Shown piece by piece: positions 17,956-27,291 of a stretch of DNA of 64,000 nt. This DNA is from Paenibacillus polymyxa (GTDB lineage Bacteria > Bacillota > Bacilli > Paenibacillales > Paenibacillaceae): contig NZ_CP015423.1 of NCBI RefSeq assembly GCF_001719045.1, forward strand, positions 1,612,001 to 1,676,000, given 5' to 3'. The notes below the pieces were generated by a model. It searched no databases. It saw nothing but the letters and a program-made list of their open reading frames with translations, and had not been told where the DNA came from. The translations under genes were made by a program, and so were the position numbers. The number at the start of each line of letters is the position of its first letter. Position 1 is the stretch's first letter.

Positions 17956-19251
17956 ATGGCATTCAAAGACAAACTGGTCGATGGCCTCACATCGGTAGCA
18001 AATGCAATCAATAATTTTAAATATATTATAGCGATCAAATCAGCTTTTATCACATTGATGCCTGTTATTATTGTCGGTGCCTTTGCTGTATTGATTTCTA
18101 ATATGGTCATGGACCCGGTCAATGGCCTTGCGCATTTTAAGCCGTTCTCATTCCTGGCTGAGTACAAACCGATTTTCTCGGGCATTAACTATGCCAGCTT
18201 GAATATCCTTACCATTCTGGCTATTTTCATGATTGGTCTGGAGCTAGGAAAAATTAACGGTGAGAAAAATCTCTTCCCCGGTTTGCTTGCTTTAATCTGT
18301 TTTATCTCTGTGACACCAACCACGATAGAGTTGATGGTTAACGGTGACATGCAAAAAGTAACAGACGTCTTAGCCCGTCAATTTACGGATACCAAGAGCT
18401 TGTTTTTAGGTATTTTCATAAGCATCCTATCCGTTGAGCTGTACAGTAAGTTGGGCAAGTCCGATAAGCTAAAAATCAAAATGCCTGAAAGTGTTCCCAG
18501 CAATGTGGCCGTTTCTTTTTCTGCATTGATACCAACCATCATAACGGTGACAGTCTTCTCAATGCTCGGATTTTTCTTTCATAAGTTTACAGGTCTCTAC
18601 CTGTACGATGCCGTCTATAATGTGGTGCAAAAACCTCTGGAGACCGTAGTACAGGGACTGCCAGGTATACTGGTGCTGATGCTGGTTGCGCAAATCTTCT
18701 GGGTGATCGGTATTCACGGGAACCAAATGGTAAAGCCCATTCGTGAACCCCTGCTGCTTGGCGCGATTACCGTCAACATGACTGCTTATGAGCAAGGACT
18801 GCCCATTCCGAACATTATTACGATGCCTTTCTGGGACGTATACATGAGTATCGGTGGTTCAGGAATTACGCTGGCTCTCTTGATTTGTATTATGATCGCT
18901 TCCAAGCGTGAAGATATGAAGGAAATAACAAAGCTTTCGTTGGGTCCGGGTCTGTTTAATATTAATGAGCCTGTCATTTTTGGACTTCCGATTATGTTGA
19001 ATCCATTGATGGCTATCCCTTTCATTATTACTCCGCTCATCACAGGAACGATTGGTTACTTCTCGACGTTGCTTGGATTTGCAGGTAAAGCCGTCGTCAT
19101 GGTTCCATGGACTACTCCGCCTATTATTAATGCCTACCTGTCTACAGGTGGAAGCATTGGCGCCGTCGTAACTCAGATCATTTGTATTGTGGTAGCCATT
19201 ATCATTTATTTCCCGTTCGTCAAAATTGCCAACAAGCGAACGGCTGAATAA
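17956..19251 (+). CDS. licC: PTS cellobiose-specific IIC component
   Basis: 431 residues, about ten membrane segments. It carries the family features FKYIIAIKSAFITLMPVIIVGA, VIGIHGNQMVKPI and GPGLFNINEPVIFGLPIMLNP, where NEPVIFG is the substrate-site motif. Transports cellobiose or lichenan-derived oligosaccharides with phosphorylation by the cognate IIB. ATG start after an AGGGAGGG ribosome-binding site; 18 bases separate it from the IIA gene. Confidence 0.93.
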   Translation: MAFKDKLVDGLTSVANAINNFKYIIAIKSAFITLMPVIIVGAFAVLISNMVMDPVNGLAHFKPFSFLAEYKPIFSGINYASLNILTILAIFMIGLELGKINGEKNLFPGLLALICFISVTPTTIELMVNGDMQKVTDVLARQFTDTKSLFLGIFISILSVELYSKLGKSDKLKIKMPESVPSNVAVSFSALIPTIITVTVFSMLGFFFHKFTGLYLYDAVYNVVQKPLETVVQGLPGILVLMLVAQIFWVIGIHGNQMVKPIREPLLLGAITVNMTAYEQGLPIPNIITMPFWDVYMSIGGSGITLALLICIMIASKREDMKEITKLSLGPGLFNINEPVIFGLPIMLNPLMAIPFIITPLITGTIGYFSTLLGFAGKAVVMVPWTTPPIINAYLSTGGSIGAVVTQIICIVVAIIIYFPFVKIANKRTAE

Positions 19252-19321
19252 TCCGTTACTATAGAAATACATCAATTAATTGAAAACGCATTCTTTATAC
19301 AATGAAAAGGAGAAACATGTC

Positions 19322-20758
19322 ATGGCTAAACATACGATACAAATTCCGTCGAATTTCATCATGGGTGCAGCGGCTTCCGCTTGGCAGACAGAGGGATGGA
19401 GCGGTAAAAAAGAAGGTCAGGACTCATACCTAGACCAATGGTACAAAAATGACCGCTATGTCTGGCACAATGGATATGGACCCGCGGTTGCAACCGACTT
19501 TTATAATCGCTATACCGAAGATATTGCGCTGATGAAGCAGATTGGACTAACCCATTATCGGACTTCTATTAATTGGTCCCGCTTCTTAACGGATTATGAG
19601 AATGTAGTGGTGGATGAAGCGTATGCGGATTATATGGGCCGGGTCATTGATGAGCTGATTGCAAGCGGAGTCGAGCCGATGATTTGTCTGGAACACTATG
19701 AGGTACCCGCTTATTTGCTGGACAAATATGAGGGCTGGTCCTCCAAGCATGTAGTGGAACTGTTTGTAAAATATGCGGAAAAAGTGTTTGAACGGTATGG
19801 CGATCGGGTCAAGCACTGGTTTACGTTTAATGAGCCCATTGTTGTACAAACGCGTGTCTATCTAGATGCCCTCCGCTATCCCTATGAACAAAATACGCGG
19901 AAGTGGCTGCAATGGAACTATAATAAAACGCTGGCTACCGCGAAGTGTGTACAGCTTTTCAAAGCAAAAAACTATAGTCAGCACGGGGCTAAAATAGGCG
20001 TTATTCTGAATCCCGAAGTCACGTATGCCCGATCAAGCGCCCCTCATGACCAACACGCGGCGCATGTGTATGATTTATTTTACAATCGAGTATTTCTGGA
20101 CCCGCTTATTAAAGGCGAATACCCACAAGAATTGTTCGATCTCATGGGCAAGCATGATATTGCATTTGAAGCTACAACGGAAGAACTGACCGTGATTAAG
20201 AAAAATACCGTTGACTACGTCGGAATCAATCTCTATTATCCCCACCGGGTCAAAGCGCAGAGTAAAGCGTGGAATGAAAACACACCCTTCCACCCCTCTT
20301 ACTACTATGAGCATTTTGATCTTCCGGGTAAAAGAATGAACAAATCACGGGGCTGGGAGATTTATCCGAAAATCATTTACGATATGGGAATGCGTATCAA
20401 GAACGAATATCACAATATCGAGTGGTTTGTCGCAGAAAATGGTATGGGCATTGAGAATGAGGTTGCCTTCAAAAATGAGGAACACATCATTCAGGACGAC
20501 TATCGTATTGACTTTATAACTGAGCATTTATACTACACGTTACAAGCTGTAGAAGCAGGCTCCAACTGTACAGGTTATATGCTGTGGGCCTTTACAGACA
20601 ACGTTTCTCCCATGAATGCTTTTAAAAATCGCTATGGACTGGTGGAAATTAACCTAGACAATGATCGAAGTCGGCATTTGAAGAAATCCGGCTACTGGTA
20701 TCAAGCTGCTATCAAGGAACGCTCGTTTGTTGCTGATCTGGATGAAGAGTATAAGTAG
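19322..20758 (+). CDS. licH: 6-phospho-beta-glucosidase (GH1)
   Basis: 478 residues from the ATG at 19322, nine bases after AAAAGGAGA. Family GH1: IPSNFIMGAAASAWQTEGW at the N-terminus, acid/base glutamate in TFNEPIV, nucleophile glutamate in WFVAENGMG, and a phosphate-binding region in the C-terminal part (NRYGLVEINLDNDRSRHLKKS). It splits the 6-phosphorylated disaccharide delivered by the PTS into glucose and glucose 6-phosphate. B. subtilis LicH belongs to GH4, so the symbol here is by role rather than by family. Confidence 0.9.
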   Translation: MAKHTIQIPSNFIMGAAASAWQTEGWSGKKEGQDSYLDQWYKNDRYVWHNGYGPAVATDFYNRYTEDIALMKQIGLTHYRTSINWSRFLTDYENVVVDEAYADYMGRVIDELIASGVEPMICLEHYEVPAYLLDKYEGWSSKHVVELFVKYAEKVFERYGDRVKHWFTFNEPIVVQTRVYLDALRYPYEQNTRKWLQWNYNKTLATAKCVQLFKAKNYSQHGAKIGVILNPEVTYARSSAPHDQHAAHVYDLFYNRVFLDPLIKGEYPQELFDLMGKHDIAFEATTEELTVIKKNTVDYVGINLYYPHRVKAQSKAWNENTPFHPSYYYEHFDLPGKRMNKSRGWEIYPKIIYDMGMRIKNEYHNIEWFVAENGMGIENEVAFKNEEHIIQDDYRIDFITEHLYYTLQAVEAGSNCTGYMLWAFTDNVSPMNAFKNRYGLVEINLDNDRSRHLKKSGYWYQAAIKERSFVADLDEEYK

Positions 20759-20788
20759 TTAAAAATGAATTTCTGGAGGCGCTCAACG

Positions 20789-21115
20789 ATGAAAAAAATT
20801 ATTCTGGCATGTGCTGCGGGTATGTCCACATCCATTTTGGTTTCTAAAATGAAAAAAGAAGCAGCAGCAAGATCCATAGAGCTGAACATCGAAGCCATCC
20901 CCGAAAGCACCATTAAGGAAGAGCTGGAAGGCATTACAGATTCTGTGATTGCTATTTTGCTCGGACCTCAAGTACGGATGCGTAAAAAGGCAGTAACCGA
21001 AATTGCTGCTCCCTATAGCATTCCTGTAGATGTCATTGACACGTTGGCTTATGGTAGAGGAAACGGTGCAGCAGTCCTGGATCAAGCCTTGAAGCTGGCT
21101 GGCGAGAACATCTAA
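20789..21115 (+). CDS. licB: PTS cellobiose-specific IIB component
   Basis: About 108 residues from the ATG at 20789, eight bases after TGGAGGCG. It begins KKIILACAAGMSTSILVSKM with the phosphocysteine in LACAAGMS. Last gene of the operon, after the glucosidase; in B. subtilis licB comes first, so the order here (A, C, hydrolase, B) is rearranged. A terminator follows at 21132. Confidence 0.92.
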   Translation: MKKIILACAAGMSTSILVSKMKKEAAARSIELNIEAIPESTIKEELEGITDSVIAILLGPQVRMRKKAVTEIAAPYSIPVDVIDTLAYGRGNGAAVLDQALKLAGENI

Positions 21116-21131
21116 TTGCTATTCAAATGAA

Positions 21132-21164
21132 AAAGAGGCTGAGTATTTCCTCAGTCTCTTTCTT
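21132..21164. terminator. Bidirectional terminator
   Basis: AAAGAGGCTGAG (21132-21143) pairs with CTCAGTCTCTTT (21150-21161) with one G-T pair, followed by CTTG. It ends the lichenan PTS operon and, on the other strand, the large spore-surface gene block. Confidence 0.8.
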
Positions 21165-21183
21165 GATATCCGCGCGCTTTTGA

Positions 21184-22116
21184 TCAAGACATACCTTCTT
21201 TGCCTGAGCCCATACTGCTCACATACGTTTCCTGTAAACCGGCAGAAATGCCGTATAGCGGTTCCCAACGAAGCCAATGTCTGGCGACTGCGTTACTAAG
21301 ACAGCTATGGTGAATGTCTCCCGCTCGCGCCGGTGAATATACAGGGCGGACAGACGAACCATGCAGCTTTAGTAAATCGTAGGCCAGTCGATTGATGGAC
21401 GTCGTTCGTCCCGTACTTACATGTACTGTGCGTTGGTCCGCTGCATGAATAGCCGCCATATTCGCTCGAACGACATCCTTGACGTACACAAAGTCGCGGG
21501 TTTGTGTCCCATCGCCGTGAATGAGCAAGGGGCTTCCTTTTTTCAGCCGCTCCATAAAGAGAGCGACTACACCACCCTCTCCCTTCGCAGCCTGACCGGG
21601 ACCATACACATTTCCATAACGCAAAATCGTGTAGTTCAACCCGTACAGCCGATAAAAAAGTCGAATATACGATTCTGCGGTCAGCTTGGACAGTCCGTAG
21701 CCTGAAATCGGCTCCACGGGATCGTCTTCCTGTATACATTGCTTTTGTAGCTCTCCATATACACCTGACGTGGACGCAAATATAAATTTTGACACACCGG
21801 CTTCATGACAAGCCTGCAACAAATGAATCGTCCCCAGCACGTTCACATCCGCGTCCTCATCGGGTTGATGGATGGATTGCTGTACATCCGCCTGTGCGGC
21901 CAAGTGAAACACAATATCCGGGCTTTCCCGAATCAGCAGCGTCCTAGCTTCAGAGCTGCGAATATCCGCAATATGCATGACTGCGCGCGGGTCCACATTT
22001 GCGATATTCCCGGTCGTCAGATTATCCAGCACATGCACTCTGATGCCCGAATCAGCAAGCGCACGTACCAGCTGAGAACCAATAAATCCGGCTCCCCCGG
22101 TGACCAAAGCCTTCAC
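21184..22116 (-). CDS. NAD-dependent epimerase/dehydratase (UDP-glucose 4-epimerase-like)
   Basis: 310 residues, extended SDR. The Rossmann loop is GGAGFIGSQ (7-15). STSGVYGE is followed by the catalytic Tyr-x3-Lys in SGYGLSKLTAE, and RYGNVYGPGQ follows. Likely interconverts UDP-hexose epimers to supply the local glycosyltransferases. GTG start after AAAAGGAGGGTGA. Last gene on the minus-strand block, with a terminator directly beyond it. Confidence 0.87.
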   Translation of the reverse strand: MKALVTGGAGFIGSQLVRALADSGIRVHVLDNLTTGNIANVDPRAVMHIADIRSSEARTLLIRESPDIVFHLAAQADVQQSIHQPDEDADVNVLGTIHLLQACHEAGVSKFIFASTSGVYGELQKQCIQEDDPVEPISGYGLSKLTAESYIRLFYRLYGLNYTILRYGNVYGPGQAAKGEGGVVALFMERLKKGSPLLIHGDGTQTRDFVYVKDVVRANMAAIHAADQRTVHVSTGRTTSINRLAYDLLKLHGSSVRPVYSPARAGDIHHSCLSNAVARHWLRWEPLYGISAGLQETYVSSMGSGKEGMS

Positions 22117-22247
22117 TAGCTCACCCTCCTTTTGAACCGAAGCATATGACTTCCCTTCGCATCATGTTATGCGACTCCCTATAGCTTGGCGCAGGCACAA
22201 GCACAGTCCGAAGACAATCTATAATGTGTCTCTGGAATCTCAGCACC

Positions 22248-22874
22248 TCAGAGATGCAGCCTGACATTTTCCAGCATATAACGCCACATCTCATCCTGAC
22301 CGTTCCATATATCCTCAGGCGGTAGCTCCACTGAAACCAGCCGCTCCAATCCCCAATCCAGCTCCGTCACACCATCATTCCCTGTATAATCCACGTATAA
22401 CAAGCGAAAATCGTGTGTAATCCTCTGCAATAACACATCATGTAGTTCCACCGCTTGCTCCCGACTGCCCCCGAGACGAACCAGTAGCAGACGGGACGCA
22501 AGCGTGAATTGATCCAGTAGACGTGCGGTGCGGCGATCAAGCGTCGTTTTGAATGCAGGATAGGAAGTCAGCTGCTCCGATGTATTCTCGCTAACCGGAA
22601 AATGGTGTGCCGCTGTAATCCCATAGTTTGCATCCTCGACCATGAAGTTATGCTCGCCGTAATCGTGCCCCGTGACACGCAGACTATCAACATCCATAAA
22701 ACCGGCAAAACGGGCGTCCAGCAAGCGACTGACCTGTGACAAGTTACCGGAGATCATCCAGTCCAGCGGACCCGCATAGGGACGCAGTCCGTTTTTATCC
22801 AGCTGAATGGAAGGCAAGCAATGTCCACCCAGACTGAATGCAGCATCATAATCCCCCTGCAACCGCTCAAGCAC
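22248..22874 (-). CDS. DUF1796 family protein (papain-like cysteine peptidase fold)
   Basis: 208 residues. The conserved N-terminal block FSLGGHCLPSIQLDKNGLRP with AGPLDWM after it identifies DUF1796, which profile methods class as a putative papain-like cysteine peptidase; the Cys of GGHCLPS would be the nucleophile. A histidine follows in AAHHFP. No activity is known. GTG start after GGGGAGG, overlapping the upstream paralogue by eight bases. Paralogous copies side by side in a spore-surface cluster suggest a modifying role there. Confidence 0.8.
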   Translation of the reverse strand: MLERLQGDYDAAFSLGGHCLPSIQLDKNGLRPYAGPLDWMISGNLSQVSRLLDARFAGFMDVDSLRVTGHDYGEHNFMVEDANYGITAAHHFPVSENTSEQLTSYPAFKTTLDRRTARLLDQFTLASRLLLVRLGGSREQAVELHDVLLQRITHDFRLLYVDYTGNDGVTELDWGLERLVSVELPPEDIWNGQDEMWRYMLENVRLHL

Positions 22875-23514
22875 GACGCCCTCCCCTTTCCGAAGACAAG
22901 GTCATCTCTTTAAAAAGGGTACGCCAGTGCGGATCACTTTTGTAATTCCATACATCGGCAAAAGGCATTTCCACCGCGCATACATGTGGAAGCTGCCAAT
23001 CCACCTCCGTCAACTCCGTTACACCGGAACAATTCACCACCAACAAACGAAATTCATTCGCTACCATACCTGACAAGATACGTTCCAGTTCCTCTACTTC
23101 TTCATAGGTTCCCAGCATACGGACGAACAAGCTGCGCTTCGCCATCTGTGTTTTTGCAAAAAAACGTTCGATACGACGGTCTATCTTTTCCCTGAACTCG
23201 GGATAGGTCACCAGATCTGAGGACGTATTGCGTTCCTGTGGAAAATCATGCACCGAGATCACATTATAAGCGATATCTCTGACCATATAATTCAGTTGGC
23301 TCGTACCAACGACACTTAAATTGGGCAAATCCATAAATCCGGCAAACCGATTTTCTAGCAAGCGGTTCACATCGGACAGCGTGTCAGACATCATCCAATC
23401 CAGTACCCCGGCAAACGGCCGCAAACGGTTCTTTTCCAATTGAATGGCAGGTGTACAGTTTTGTCCCAGACTGAAGACCGCTTCATATTCCCCTGCCAGC
23501 TGTGCGAGTCTCAT
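22867..23514 (-). CDS. DUF1796 family protein, second copy
   Basis: About 215 residues from the ATG at 23514, seven bases after AGGAGG. The same block appears as FSLGQNCTPAIQLEKNRLRP followed by AGVLDWM, with the candidate nucleophile Cys in GQNCTPA and His in SVHDFPQ. The C-terminal half matches its neighbour in pattern (TELTEVDWQLPHVCAVEMP against TELDWGLERLVSVELP). An old tandem duplication whose copies have diverged widely. Confidence 0.8.
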   Translation of the reverse strand: MRLAQLAGEYEAVFSLGQNCTPAIQLEKNRLRPFAGVLDWMMSDTLSDVNRLLENRFAGFMDLPNLSVVGTSQLNYMVRDIAYNVISVHDFPQERNTSSDLVTYPEFREKIDRRIERFFAKTQMAKRSLFVRMLGTYEEVEELERILSGMVANEFRLLVVNCSGVTELTEVDWQLPHVCAVEMPFADVWNYKSDPHWRTLFKEMTLSSERGGRRA

Positions 23515-23698
23515 AGCCGTGCCTCCTTTTTTAATACGACCCATCCCTCAGCGCCCTTCTTCTGTAGTCGAAAAGGGACTTCAGGCCGTAGTATGTTCCA
23601 CTCTACATTACATGCACAGCACGGCGAAAAGGGTTGGACACCAATGCGCTTTTTGTCAAAGAGGCGTACAACTATCCAGTCCAATCTCGGTTATTTTT

Positions 23699-23707
23699 CA
23701 TATCATA
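23699..23707 (+). promoter_or_regulatory. Sigma-K-type -10 box
   Basis: CATATCATA matches CATANNNTA exactly, 42 bases upstream of the start at 23750. The matching -35 AC is absent (TC at the expected spacing), so this is a candidate only. Confidence 0.3.
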
Positions 23708-23749
23708 TTAAGGCTGATAACCTAACGGAATTCAAGGAGGCATCATCAT

Positions 23750-24097
23750 ATGTCCGTGTTTCTTTTAACCGTCGATCATCATCTCGCTTACCACAGCGCC
23801 CATATAGAAAGCTGCCATGTGACCTTTTTCAATCGCGAAAAGAGAGCCGTCGATGTGTTGCTGGAAATGGGAAATGACAGTGGCGTTTTCCGACGGCAGC
23901 TCCTTCGATTGAGCCCTTCTCCTGAAGCTGACTCCGTGCTAGAACTCAAGGATATGGAGACCGCCCAACATCCTTTTTACCTGCGAGTGGTGACGAGTAT
24001 TTACAATCCGGAAACGCTGTTTATCCTGGCTGAATTTTTGGAAAACGGGAACGTTGTCGCTAAACGTACAGCCAGTCATTTTACCGTGACGCCCTAA
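23750..24097 (+). CDS. Small beta-rich protein of unknown function
   Basis: 115 residues, not recognised. ATG nine bases after AAGGAGG. The sequence alternates hydrophobic strands (VFLLTVDHH, CHVTFFNREKRAVDVLLEM, FYLRVVTSIYN, TLFILAEFLENGNVV), suggesting a small beta sandwich. No signal peptide or membrane segment. It lies divergent from the DUF1796 pair and 25 bases ahead of another small protein gene, inside the spore-surface cluster. It may be a coat or exosporium component. Confidence 0.65.
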   Translation: MSVFLLTVDHHLAYHSAHIESCHVTFFNREKRAVDVLLEMGNDSGVFRRQLLRLSPSPEADSVLELKDMETAQHPFYLRVVTSIYNPETLFILAEFLENGNVVAKRTASHFTVTP

Positions 24098-24122
24098 TGA
24101 ACGGGCAGAGGAGGAAGAAGGT

Positions 24123-24518
24123 ATGTTGAAATATTCAGTTCAAAATAAAGCTGAGCCAGGCACATATGCACTGCCTTTTCAGGTCACCGAGCAGGAGAGC
24201 GTGCTCTCTACATTAATCATTCCTGCAAGTGAATCTGAAGGACATATTGTCATTGAAGTCTCTTTGGCATGGGAAAATCCGCTGCTCAACTGGGATATCG
24301 GGGAGCTAGACATTCGATTGCGTCGCAATGATGAGCGGGGACCTCTGCTGGATTGGTTGCAGGATTCCTGTTATCAGGAGGGATTTGCCGAGTTAAGCTA
24401 TGAGGAAACGGGAAAACAGGCAGAGCCTTATGTATACTGCTTGACCGTACAATCAGCTGACCGCCGTGCTGTTGTTACGGGACCGCTCATAATTCGAGGC
24501 TCCGTTTATGAAGATTGA
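24123..24518 (+). CDS. Small acidic protein of unknown function
   Basis: 131 residues, not recognised. ATG after AGGAGGAAG. Acidic, with beta-like stretches (ALPFQVTEQESVLSTLIIPA, HIVIEVSLAWENPLLNWDI, YVYCLTVQSADRRAVVTGPL) and a WDIGELDIRLRRND segment. No signal peptide or membrane segment. Co-transcribed with the preceding small gene and ended by a strong terminator. Confidence 0.65.
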   Translation: MLKYSVQNKAEPGTYALPFQVTEQESVLSTLIIPASESEGHIVIEVSLAWENPLLNWDIGELDIRLRRNDERGPLLDWLQDSCYQEGFAELSYEETGKQAEPYVYCLTVQSADRRAVVTGPLIIRGSVYED

Positions 24519-24551
24519 CGAAAACTGGATGACAATGAGCTGAAATAAACT

Positions 24552-24591
24552 AAAGGCAGGTGGGAGTTTTAAGCCCGACCTGCCTTTTTAT
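24552..24591 (+). terminator. Rho-independent terminator
   Basis: AAAGGCAGGT (24552-24561) pairs with ACCTGCCTTT (24578-24587), extended inward by GGG/CCC, with a T-run after it. It ends the two small plus-strand genes. Confidence 0.85.
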
Positions 24592-24604
24592 ATGGTCTGT
24601 GCCC

Positions 24605-24778
24605 TCATGGTGCGGATTGTCTCAGACGTTCCAAAATGTCAGCGTCTGGCAGCTTATAATCTTCCGGCAACGAGGTGTTAATTCGGTTCCATATTGCGTA
24701 ATCGACCTTCATATCCGGGTGCGACTGCTGGATTTCAAAAATACGGTTGTACAAGTCTCCAACGACAGGAAAAGTCAT
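24605..24778 (-). CDS. Small protein of unknown function
   Basis: 57 residues from the ATG at 24778, which follows AGGAGGGAGAGC. It starts MTFPVVGDLYNRIFEIQQ and is predicted helical, with PDADILERLRQ near the end. Last gene behind the family 4 glycosyltransferase, 32 bases downstream. Not recognised; accepted because of the strong ribosome-binding site and operon position. Confidence 0.55.
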   Translation of the reverse strand: MTFPVVGDLYNRIFEIQQSHPDMKVDYAIWNRINTSLPEDYKLPDADILERLRQSAP

Positions 24779-24810
24779 GCTCTCCCTCCTAACTATAAGA
24801 ATCAACGTAT

Positions 24811-26031
24811 TCAACGTACTTGATTCAGCGCTTGCCCATAAATATTCACGAGCCGCTCAATCATAACATCCAGAGACCAATGCGCGGTCCCCCATGCTTT
24901 GGCACGTTTCCCCATAGCTATCCGCACTTCATCCTGAGCCAGCAAATGCTGCAAATGAGCTGCCAGTGCCTCCACATCGCCAACCGGGGAGACCAGTCCG
25001 GTGTGTTCATGCTTGACCATTTCCGGCAGTCCACCCGCATCCGATACCACTGCCGGAAGCCCCAAAATCTGCGCCTCCATGACCGAAAACGGCTGATTGT
25101 CCTGTATGCTCGGATGAACAAAAAGATCCGCCAGTTGTAAAAGAGCAGGTACATCTTCACGATGCCCCAAAAAAACCACATCTTCCTCCAGCCCTAGCTC
25201 CTTCGCCTGTGTTTGAAGCTCTTCCCTTTTATCTCCCTCCCCGACAATCCAGCAAACCCAATCCGTACGACTTGCTTTCAGTAGGCCAAGAGCGCTTATT
25301 AAATAATGCAGCCCTTTGATATAGACTAGCCGTGAAGGACAAATTATAACTTTTTTCCCCTCAGGTCGTACGACGTCCGTTCCCCGGGCGTGGACTTCCC
25401 AGAAGTGCTCGGTATCCAATCCGTATTGGAAAGTAGCAATCTGCTGCTCAGGCACTTCGAACTCACGCACGAGCGTCTGTTTCATCCATTCTGTAGACGT
25501 AATGGTAATATCCGCGGATAGAGCGCCATAGTGCTCCAGCGCCCAATAATATTTCCACATCAGCGTCTCACGGTAACCCTCCTCATGATCCCGCTCCAGA
25601 GCCATCATGACTTCACGAGCCAGCGAGCCATGAATATTCGCTACCAATGCACTGTCCTTACGTTTGACCCGACTTAGAGCACGCGTCGCAATAACATCTT
25701 GCGTGTGAATAACATCATACTGCTCAACCCCGAAATACGCCGCTGCCAGTTCCATACAGTATCGATCCTTTTCCACCGTCTGCACCCATGAATCCAGATG
25801 TAATACAGGGACAGCCGATTCATTCAGCTTCGTATGCAGCAGGGGCAGCAGTTGATCCTTCAGCAGCTCCCTATCTTCAAAAACAATATGGTATTTAGGT
25901 GTATCCGGTCCGTTCCCCATCAAGTCTACCGTGTGACCCAGTAGCTCCAGTCTCCGTTTAATTTGCAGCATAAAGGGCCATACGCCACCCAAATGAGGAA
26001 TCGGCCAGTACGTAGCCAACAAAATTTTCAA
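24811..26031 (-). CDS. Glycosyltransferase family 4 (GT-B)
   Basis: 406 residues. N-terminus KILLATYWPIPHLGGVWPFM; acceptor domain with ANIHGSLAREV; donor domain with VIICPSRLVYIKGLHYLI and the E-x7-E region in HPSIQDNQPFSVMEAQILG. Cytoplasmic retaining transferase using a nucleotide sugar. It follows the two beta-propeller genes, and its targets could include them. Confidence 0.88.
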   Translation of the reverse strand: MKILLATYWPIPHLGGVWPFMLQIKRRLELLGHTVDLMGNGPDTPKYHIVFEDRELLKDQLLPLLHTKLNESAVPVLHLDSWVQTVEKDRYCMELAAAYFGVEQYDVIHTQDVIATRALSRVKRKDSALVANIHGSLAREVMMALERDHEEGYRETLMWKYYWALEHYGALSADITITSTEWMKQTLVREFEVPEQQIATFQYGLDTEHFWEVHARGTDVVRPEGKKVIICPSRLVYIKGLHYLISALGLLKASRTDWVCWIVGEGDKREELQTQAKELGLEEDVVFLGHREDVPALLQLADLFVHPSIQDNQPFSVMEAQILGLPAVVSDAGGLPEMVKHEHTGLVSPVGDVEALAAHLQHLLAQDEVRIAMGKRAKAWGTAHWSLDVMIERLVNIYGQALNQVR

Positions 26032-26064
26032 AACAGCCTCACCTCCTCTGTCTCGTACGCTGAG

Positions 26065-27291
26065 CTACATTCCGTTACTTCCGTAAATTTGCTGGAAACC
26101 CGATAACGCATCTGTCCAGACCGCAAAAAATCCATTATTCGGCACGATCGTTACATCAATAAAATTACCGATCGTAACGACGGGAACCGGACTAATCCCG
26201 TTAGGATTAAAGGAGCTGTCTGTTATTCTGAGGTTCGTAAATGTATTCCCTCCGTTCGTTGATTCGGCCACAAATACGTCTAATAAAGAGGTCGTTATTT
26301 GATTGGTATAATATACGATCTTAATCACGCCGGTCACAGGCGAAACATCAATAGCCGGGAAAAAATGCTGTGCCCCGGCACTGGCTCCTGTCACCGATTG
26401 CGGTGCAGTCCAGCTTAATCCACCATCCACCGACCGGGCGAGCAGTACATCCGCATATCCTGCCCGATTATCCTGCCAGACCGCATAAAGTGTTCCCTGA
26501 TTCGGGCTAGTAGAGCGATCCACCGCAATGCTGGCCATCGGCAGCACATTGAAGCCAAAGCCGGCCACGGGCAACGGACTCGGAACCGGGACAACAGAAG
26601 ACACAGGCAGCGAAGAACTGAATGCTGTCCCCCCATTGAAGGACACAATGACCTGATATTGGTTAACCGGATTCGTCACAATATACCCGACATAAATCAC
26701 CCCTGTAATGCTCACGGTGATTTCCCCACGCGTAATCTGATTGGAGCCAGGGGTGAGCACCACGGGTGTATCCCACGTGATCCCTCCATCCCGCGAGCGC
26801 TGGAAAAACATGACAGACCCGCCGAAAAAGTTAGGATTGTATTGATGCGTATAACATAAATAGATGTTTCCGGTATAGGAGCTGACCTGAGAAGTATCAA
26901 ATTTCACGCTGACCTCAACATTGTTGACAAATGTCCCATACCCTCGCTGGGCAATCACGGGTGGATCAAATGTATTACCGTTATCTCTGGATACATAGGT
27001 AGCGATGGTACCGCTCAACCCATCCGAGGTAAATACATGACAGGCTATGACAAACAAGTTGGGAAAACCGTAGCTGACGCTATGGGATTCCGCCCCTACA
27101 TAGCCGGCTGGTAGCGGTAAAATCTGCTGGGTGAAAGAGACACCGCCGTTACCTGAACGGTATACCGCCGTCAACGGCGGCCCTGTCGTAAAATCAGTCG
27201 CCGCAGACACAATGGTACCGTCGAGCAGGTTGAAAGCTACACTCGGTTCCTGCGCCAGCCTTCCGTTAGGCGTGAGCTGTACGTTCGGCAT
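26065..27291 (-). CDS. BNR-repeat (sialidase-like beta-propeller) protein
   Basis: 408 residues with at least five Asp-box/BNR motifs: SGNGGVSFTQ, SRDNGNTFDPP, SRDGGITWDTP, SVDGGLSWTAP and STNGGNTFTN. These give a six-bladed propeller fold shared with sialidases. The sialidase arginine triad and FRIP motif are not evident, so catalytic sialidase activity is doubtful. No signal peptide; the protein begins MPNVQLTPNGRLAQEPSVAFN, parallel to the next gene. Expected role: spore-surface structural or glycan-binding protein. Confidence 0.8.
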   Translation of the reverse strand: MPNVQLTPNGRLAQEPSVAFNLLDGTIVSAATDFTTGPPLTAVYRSGNGGVSFTQQILPLPAGYVGAESHSVSYGFPNLFVIACHVFTSDGLSGTIATYVSRDNGNTFDPPVIAQRGYGTFVNNVEVSVKFDTSQVSSYTGNIYLCYTHQYNPNFFGGSVMFFQRSRDGGITWDTPVVLTPGSNQITRGEITVSITGVIYVGYIVTNPVNQYQVIVSFNGGTAFSSSLPVSSVVPVPSPLPVAGFGFNVLPMASIAVDRSTSPNQGTLYAVWQDNRAGYADVLLARSVDGGLSWTAPQSVTGASAGAQHFFPAIDVSPVTGVIKIVYYTNQITTSLLDVFVAESTNGGNTFTNLRITDSSFNPNGISPVPVVTIGNFIDVTIVPNNGFFAVWTDALSGFQQIYGSNGM

